9,915 nt of DNA, taken from contig NZWU01000003.1 of NCBI GenBank assembly GCA_002701705.1, positions 1 to 9,915 on the forward strand. The letters are read 5' to 3'. A program made the translations under genes and the position numbers. Source of the stretch: Gammaproteobacteria bacterium (GTDB lineage: Bacteria; Pseudomonadota; Gammaproteobacteria; GCA-002705445; GCA-002716945). The notes under the pieces were generated by a model, which was given only the letters and a program-made list of their open reading frames with translations, searched no databases and was not told where the DNA came from. Shown here in pieces: positions 6,512-9,915 of the stretch; within the stretch, counting starts at the first letter, position 1, and the number at the start of each line of letters is the position of its first letter.

Positions 6512-7324
6512 TTAATCTGTGTTTTTTGTAATTTTATTGATTTCTACTAATTTTTGGATTAATTTTTCCAAATATTTTAAAGGCAAAGAGTTTTTCCCGT
6601 CACTTATAGCACTTTCAGGATTTGGGTGTGTTTCAATAAATACTCCATCAATACCAACTGCCACTGCTGCTTTTGCCAAAAATGGTATGAATTCGCTTTC
6701 ACCACTAGACTTATTGCCCTCGATGCCAGGCTGTTGAACAGAATGAGATGCATCATAAATCACTGGACAATTTGTTTCTCTTAATACTATTAATGACCTC
6801 ATATCTGACACAAGATTGTTATATCCAAATGAAACCCCCCTCTCACATACAAATATGTCATTATTTCCAGTCGATTTTGCTTTTTCAACAACATTCTTCA
6901 TTTCTCTTGGGGATAGAAATTGGCCTTTTTTGATATTAATTGGTTTCATAGTAGAGGCAACTTTTGTTATAAAGTTTGTTTGTCTGCAAAGAAATGCAGG
7001 GGTTTGGATAACATCAACAACATCAGCAACCTCATCCAATGGAGTGTCTTCATGCACATCGGTTAATACTGGTATATCAAATGTTTTTCTAACTTTTTCT
7101 AAGATTTTTAAACCTTCTGACAATCCAATTCCTCGTGGAGAATTAATGGATGATCTATTTGCTTTATCAAAAGATGATTTAAAAACATAAGATACAGGAA
7201 GCTTTTCTGTTATCTTGCAAATTTTCTCAGCAACGTTCATAACTAAATCCTCGGACTCTATTGCACAAGGACCAGAGATTAAACATAAATCATTAGATTT
7301 GCCAATTTTTATATCAGTACTCAT
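6512..7324 (-). CDS. kdsA: 3-deoxy-D-manno-octulosonate 8-phosphate synthase KdsA, Cys (metal-dependent) type
   Basis: KdsA condenses phosphoenolpyruvate with arabinose 5-phosphate to give Kdo-8-phosphate, the precursor of the inner-core sugar of LPS. The 270-residue product (E. coli 284) shows SGPCAIES (17-24), FKSSFDKANRSS (48-59), LTDVHE (87-92), the CERG loop (160-163), DASHSVQQPG (191-200), FIETHPNPE (229-237) and SDG (241-243). KANRSS separates it from DAHP synthases of the same fold. Cys20 stands where E. coli KdsA has Asn26. Cys20, His194, Glu231 and Asp242 are each offset by exactly nine residues from the metal ligands of the Aquifex enzyme as I recall them (11, 185, 222, 233), which predicts a metal-dependent enzyme. 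The ATG directly abuts the pyrG TAA with no spacer and no Shine-Dalgarno sequence, suggesting coupled translation. Confidence 0.96.
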   Translation of the reverse strand: MSTDIKIGKSNDLCLISGPCAIESEDLVMNVAEKICKITEKLPVSYVFKSSFDKANRSSINSPRGIGLSEGLKILEKVRKTFDIPVLTDVHEDTPLDEVADVVDVIQTPAFLCRQTNFITKVASTMKPINIKKGQFLSPREMKNVVEKAKSTGNNDIFVCERGVSFGYNNLVSDMRSLIVLRETNCPVIYDASHSVQQPGIEGNKSSGESEFIPFLAKAAVAVGIDGVFIETHPNPESAISDGKNSLPLKYLEKLIQKLVEINKITKNTD

Positions 7325-8944
7325 TTAAATTTTATTATTGATTGAGGCCTTAATAAAGCCATTAAATAATGGATGTCCTTTAACTGGAGATGAGGTAAAT
7401 TCAGGATGGAATTGACAACCTAAGTACCACGGATGGTTTTTTATTTCTACTATCTCCATTAAGTTATCTTTTTTTGAAATTCCAGTAAAGATTAATTCAG
7501 ATCCTTTGAACTTGTTAATATAATTTTTATTTACTTCGTATCGATGGCGATGCCTTTCCGTGATTGTTTTTTTATTATACATTTTAAATGCTAATGAATT
7601 TTGACTTAAATTACATGTTTGAGCACCTAACCTCATAGTACCTCCATAATTTACTTGATCAGCCTTGATTTTTTTGCCTTTGTAATTCTTCCATTCAGTT
7701 ACAAGCGCTATAACAGGATTAGGTGTATTTTTATGAAATTCTGTACTATTAGCTTTTGATAAATTAATACAATTCCTTGCAAACTCTATAACTGAAATTT
7801 GCATTCCTAAACATATACCAAAATATGGAATATTATTAACTCTCGCAAATTCTGCCGCTAGAATTTTTCCCTCAATTCCACGATGCCCAAATCCACCCGG
7901 AACAATAATTCCATTCATTTTGTTTAGACACTTTGTGTTTCCTTTTGTTATTGTTTCAGAATCAATATAATTAACTTTAACTATTTTATCATTACATACT
8001 CCAGCATGGAAAACTGCTTCATTAAGAGACTTATAAGAATCAACTAAATCAATATATTTGCCTATCATTACAATATCAATTTGTTTCTTCCTTCCTTTAA
8101 TTTTTGATTGCAATTCTTTCCATGGCTTCAAGTTTATTTTTTTTGGTTTTATTTTGAAGTTATTGATAATATAGTCATCAATTCTTTGTTCCCTAAAATT
8201 TAATGGAATATTATATATTGAGTCAGTATCTTTAGCAGAAAAGACTGCGTTTTTACTAACGTTTGTAAATAATGCAATTTTATTCTTTAGTTCTTGATTT
8301 AAATCACTTTTACCTCGACATAATAATAAATCAGGTTGTATTCCTATTGAACGTAATTCTTTTACTGAATGTTGGGTTGGTTTTGTTTTTATCTCATTAG
8401 TAACATCTATCTTTGGTAATAATGTAAGATGAATGAATATTGATTTTGATTCTCCTAATTCAAGGTTGAGTTGTCTGATTGCTTCTAGAAATGGTAATGA
8501 CTCAATATCACCAACTGTTCCACCGACTTCTACAAAAGCAATGTCTGATTTATTAGCTCCTTTTATAATCAACCTTTTAATCTCATCTGTAATGTGTGGT
8601 ATTACCTGTACGGTACTTCCTAGGTAATCTCCTTTCCTCTCCTTATTAATAACGTTTGAATAAATTCTACCCGCAGTAACATTGCTATCCTGATTTGTTT
8701 TTATCCCAACAAATCGTTCATAGTGACCTAAATCAAGGTCTGTTTCGGCACCATCATCAGTGACAAAGACTTCGCCATGCTGAAAAGGACTCATTGTGCC
8801 TGGATCTAAATTGATATAAGGGTCTAATTTCTGAAGTGAGACTTTATAGCCTCTTAGTTTGAACAAGGACGCCAGGGAGGCTGCTGCTATGCCTTTTCCG
8901 AGAGAAGACACAACGCCACCAGTAATAAAAACGTATCTTGTCAT
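7325..8944 (-). CDS. pyrG: CTP synthase PyrG
   Basis: PyrG makes CTP from UTP, ATP and glutamine. The 539-residue product (E. coli 545) has both domains. The N-terminal amidoligase domain shows GGVVSSLGKG (9-18) with Lys17, the DPYINLDPGTMSP stretch, DDGAETDLDLGHYERF with metal ligand Asp71, and EVGGTVGDIES with Glu139. The C-terminal class I glutaminase domain shows the oxyanion region PGGFGHRG, GICLGMQ with the nucleophile Cys378, RHRYEVN and QFHPEFTSSP with His513 and Glu515 completing the triad. The start gives MTRYVFITGG, colinear with E. coli. It follows tilS after a 50-bp gap, the largest in the run, which contains a TATAAT box. No strong Shine-Dalgarno site is visible. Its product CTP is also a substrate of IspD encoded downstream and of Kdo activation, though shared regulation is only a guess. 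Confidence 0.98.
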   Translation of the reverse strand: MTRYVFITGGVVSSLGKGIAAASLASLFKLRGYKVSLQKLDPYINLDPGTMSPFQHGEVFVTDDGAETDLDLGHYERFVGIKTNQDSNVTAGRIYSNVINKERKGDYLGSTVQVIPHITDEIKRLIIKGANKSDIAFVEVGGTVGDIESLPFLEAIRQLNLELGESKSIFIHLTLLPKIDVTNEIKTKPTQHSVKELRSIGIQPDLLLCRGKSDLNQELKNKIALFTNVSKNAVFSAKDTDSIYNIPLNFREQRIDDYIINNFKIKPKKINLKPWKELQSKIKGRKKQIDIVMIGKYIDLVDSYKSLNEAVFHAGVCNDKIVKVNYIDSETITKGNTKCLNKMNGIIVPGGFGHRGIEGKILAAEFARVNNIPYFGICLGMQISVIEFARNCINLSKANSTEFHKNTPNPVIALVTEWKNYKGKKIKADQVNYGGTMRLGAQTCNLSQNSLAFKMYNKKTITERHRHRYEVNKNYINKFKGSELIFTGISKKDNLMEIVEIKNHPWYLGCQFHPEFTSSPVKGHPLFNGFIKASINNKI

Positions 8945-8959
8945 ATATAACTTTATCGA

Positions 8960-8965
8960 ATTATA
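8960..8965 (-). promoter_or_regulatory. Possible -10 box upstream of pyrG
   Basis: On the minus strand the tilS-pyrG gap contains a perfect TATAAT, 15 bp before the pyrG ATG. No convincing -35 (TTGACA-like) hexamer sits 15-18 bp upstream, and no TGn extension precedes it. Transcription starting about 7 nt downstream would leave a leader of less than 10 nt. In DNA this AT-rich such a hexamer can occur by chance, so this is only a candidate internal promoter. Confidence 0.25.
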
Positions 8966-8994
8966 GACGAAAATTAGCTGAAAATATAGAAATA

Positions 8995-9915
8995 TTAGTG
9001 TCTGCTGTTTGAAATTATAATGTCATTAGGCCCATAAGCAGCGATTAACTCTTCCTTTACAAAGATTAAGGCATATGTATCTCTTTCCCAAATAGGTATA
9101 TTTTTTGATTGAAAGATTTTTTTGAGTTTCTGATGAAATTTTGAATTTAATTTTATTTTTTCTCCTCCATCCCTTCTTTTAACAGTTACAGGTTTATTTG
9201 TAAGTAAAAATTGATAGAGTCCCAATTCTTTCAATTTTGACACCTTGAGTGTTAATTTATTAAATATCAAATCATCAGACAAATCCCATTTTTTGGATTT
9301 TTGATATTGTTTTTTTTCAAGTCCTACATACAAATACAAAATACCTTGATATTTTCTAATTGAAAAATTCTGAAATGAAAATTCAGGTGTTGAATCTTTC
9401 TTTGCGTGAATAATGCTTCTTAAAATTTCCTCAATTTGATGATGGTTTAATAAAACCCCAGTTTCCATATAGATCCATTTGTGAATTAATTCTGACTGAA
9501 TATAACCATTTTCATCTTGGATTTTTTGAATTGATAGTTTATTAGAATCTGGATGATAACAATAGCTAAGTTTATTAATGATAAGATTATCTAGAACAAT
9601 AGAATTAATTTCTTGCTGTTTAATATTACTTTTCATTATTTTGTTCAAACTTTTCCATCTAGTTTTCAACTTTGGTATAATTTCTATCCTAAGAAAATTT
9701 CTATCAAATTTAGTCAACTTATTACTTTTATCCTCTACAAAATCTACTGAATTTCTACTTTGATATGATTCAATTTCTAATCGAGTAATATTTAATAATG
9801 GGCGCGCAATTACTTTATTATTTATTTTATTTAGCATAGACATGCAAGATAGCCCCCTAGAACTAGCTCCACGCATCAAGCGTAGAAAAAAAGTCTCGAC
9901 TTGATCATCAAAATG
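8995..9915 (-). CDS. tilS: tRNA(Ile)-lysidine synthetase TilS, C-terminal part (5' end outside window)
   Basis: TilS converts C34 of the CAU-anticodon tRNA-Ile to lysidine, switching its decoding from AUG to AUA; it is essential in most bacteria. The frame is open to the right edge, so about 306 C-terminal residues are seen. The first, HFDDQVETFFLRLMRG, matches HLDDQCETFLLALKRG of E. coli TilS, the catalytic-domain motif that follows the PP-loop. The SGG.DS ATP-binding motif itself lies outside. Downstream come IARPLL, DKSNK...FDRNFLR (family DES/N...RN.LR), the central tRNA-recognition region and the C-terminal domain with RRDGGEKIKL, HQKLKKIFQSKNIP and a final ELIAAYG. A TTG at 9879 can be read as a start but is internal. 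Sequence drift is higher in the central region, as usual for this family. AUA codons are used freely in the neighbouring genes, consistent with a working TilS. Confidence 0.95.
   Translation of the reverse strand, partial: HFDDQVETFFLRLMRGASSRGLSCMSMLNKINNKVIARPLLNITRLEIESYQSRNSVDFVEDKSNKLTKFDRNFLRIEIIPKLKTRWKSLNKIMKSNIKQQEINSIVLDNLIINKLSYCYHPDSNKLSIQKIQDENGYIQSELIHKWIYMETGVLLNHHQIEEILRSIIHAKKDSTPEFSFQNFSIRKYQGILYLYVGLEKKQYQKSKKWDLSDDLIFNKLTLKVSKLKELGLYQFLLTNKPVTVKRRDGGEKIKLNSKFHQKLKKIFQSKNIPIWERDTYALIFVKEELIAAYGPNDIIISNSRH

Noticed and set aside
6816..7190. Open frame of 124 codons on the plus strand inside kdsA
   Set aside because: It is fully antisense to a strongly conserved gene, has no recognisable family resemblance, and its composition is what the complementary strand of kdsA would give. 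Similar shorter antisense frames inside ispF, pyrG, tilS and mfd were rejected for the same reason.
8995..9879. tilS as a complete short gene starting at TTG 9879
   Set aside because: The frame continues open to the window edge and the codons upstream of the TTG encode the conserved HFDDQVETFF motif of TilS, so the gene is truncated by the window, not short.
1..9915. A novel system, phage, insertion sequence, CRISPR array or toxin-antitoxin pair
   Set aside because: Every gene-sized frame is accounted for by a known housekeeping family, no array of direct repeats or terminal inverted repeats was seen, and there is no uncoded stretch large enough to hold one.

Overview
This is a clearly AT-rich window (roughly 30% G+C by eye) of bacterial chromosome, packed with housekeeping genes. 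Every recognisable protein reads as gammaproteobacterial. The minus-strand order tilS-pyrG-kdsA-eno-ftsB-ispD-ispF is, from memory, the order seen in pseudomonads and relatives. Low G+C, near-zero intergenic space and short 4-bp gene overlaps suggest a streamlined, probably marine, gammaproteobacterium (SAR86-like would fit). That placement is inference; no rRNA or other marker is present to confirm it.

Layout: positions 1-1625 (+ strand) hold the C-terminal half of mfd, the transcription-repair coupling factor, cut by the left edge. From 9915 down to 1638, everything lies on the minus strand as one tight run: tilS (5' end cut by the right edge), pyrG, kdsA, eno, ftsB, ispD, ispF, nagZ and a YnaI-like MscS-family channel. 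The only spacer of any size is 50 bp between tilS and pyrG. All other junctions are 13 bp or less, several being ATGA stop/start overlaps. mfd and the channel gene converge tail to tail, 12 bp apart. No stretch over 300 bp lacks a gene.

Functionally the run mixes tRNA-Ile modification (TilS), CTP synthesis (PyrG), a step of Kdo synthesis for lipopolysaccharide (KdsA), glycolysis (Eno), divisome assembly (FtsB), two consecutive-pathway MEP isoprenoid enzymes (IspD, IspF), peptidoglycan recycling (NagZ) and membrane-tension release (MscS family). Much of it serves the cell envelope: LPS, undecaprenyl precursors, septation and wall turnover.

I found no mobile element, CRISPR array, RNA gene, defence system or unknown gene cluster, and I do not think a new system is present. 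Points worth a second look are a Cys-type (probably metal-dependent) KdsA, an IspD with altered substrate-loop residues, a TTG start for enolase inside a palindrome, and a long hairpin antisense to the end of mfd that could mark the 3' end of the minus-strand operon.
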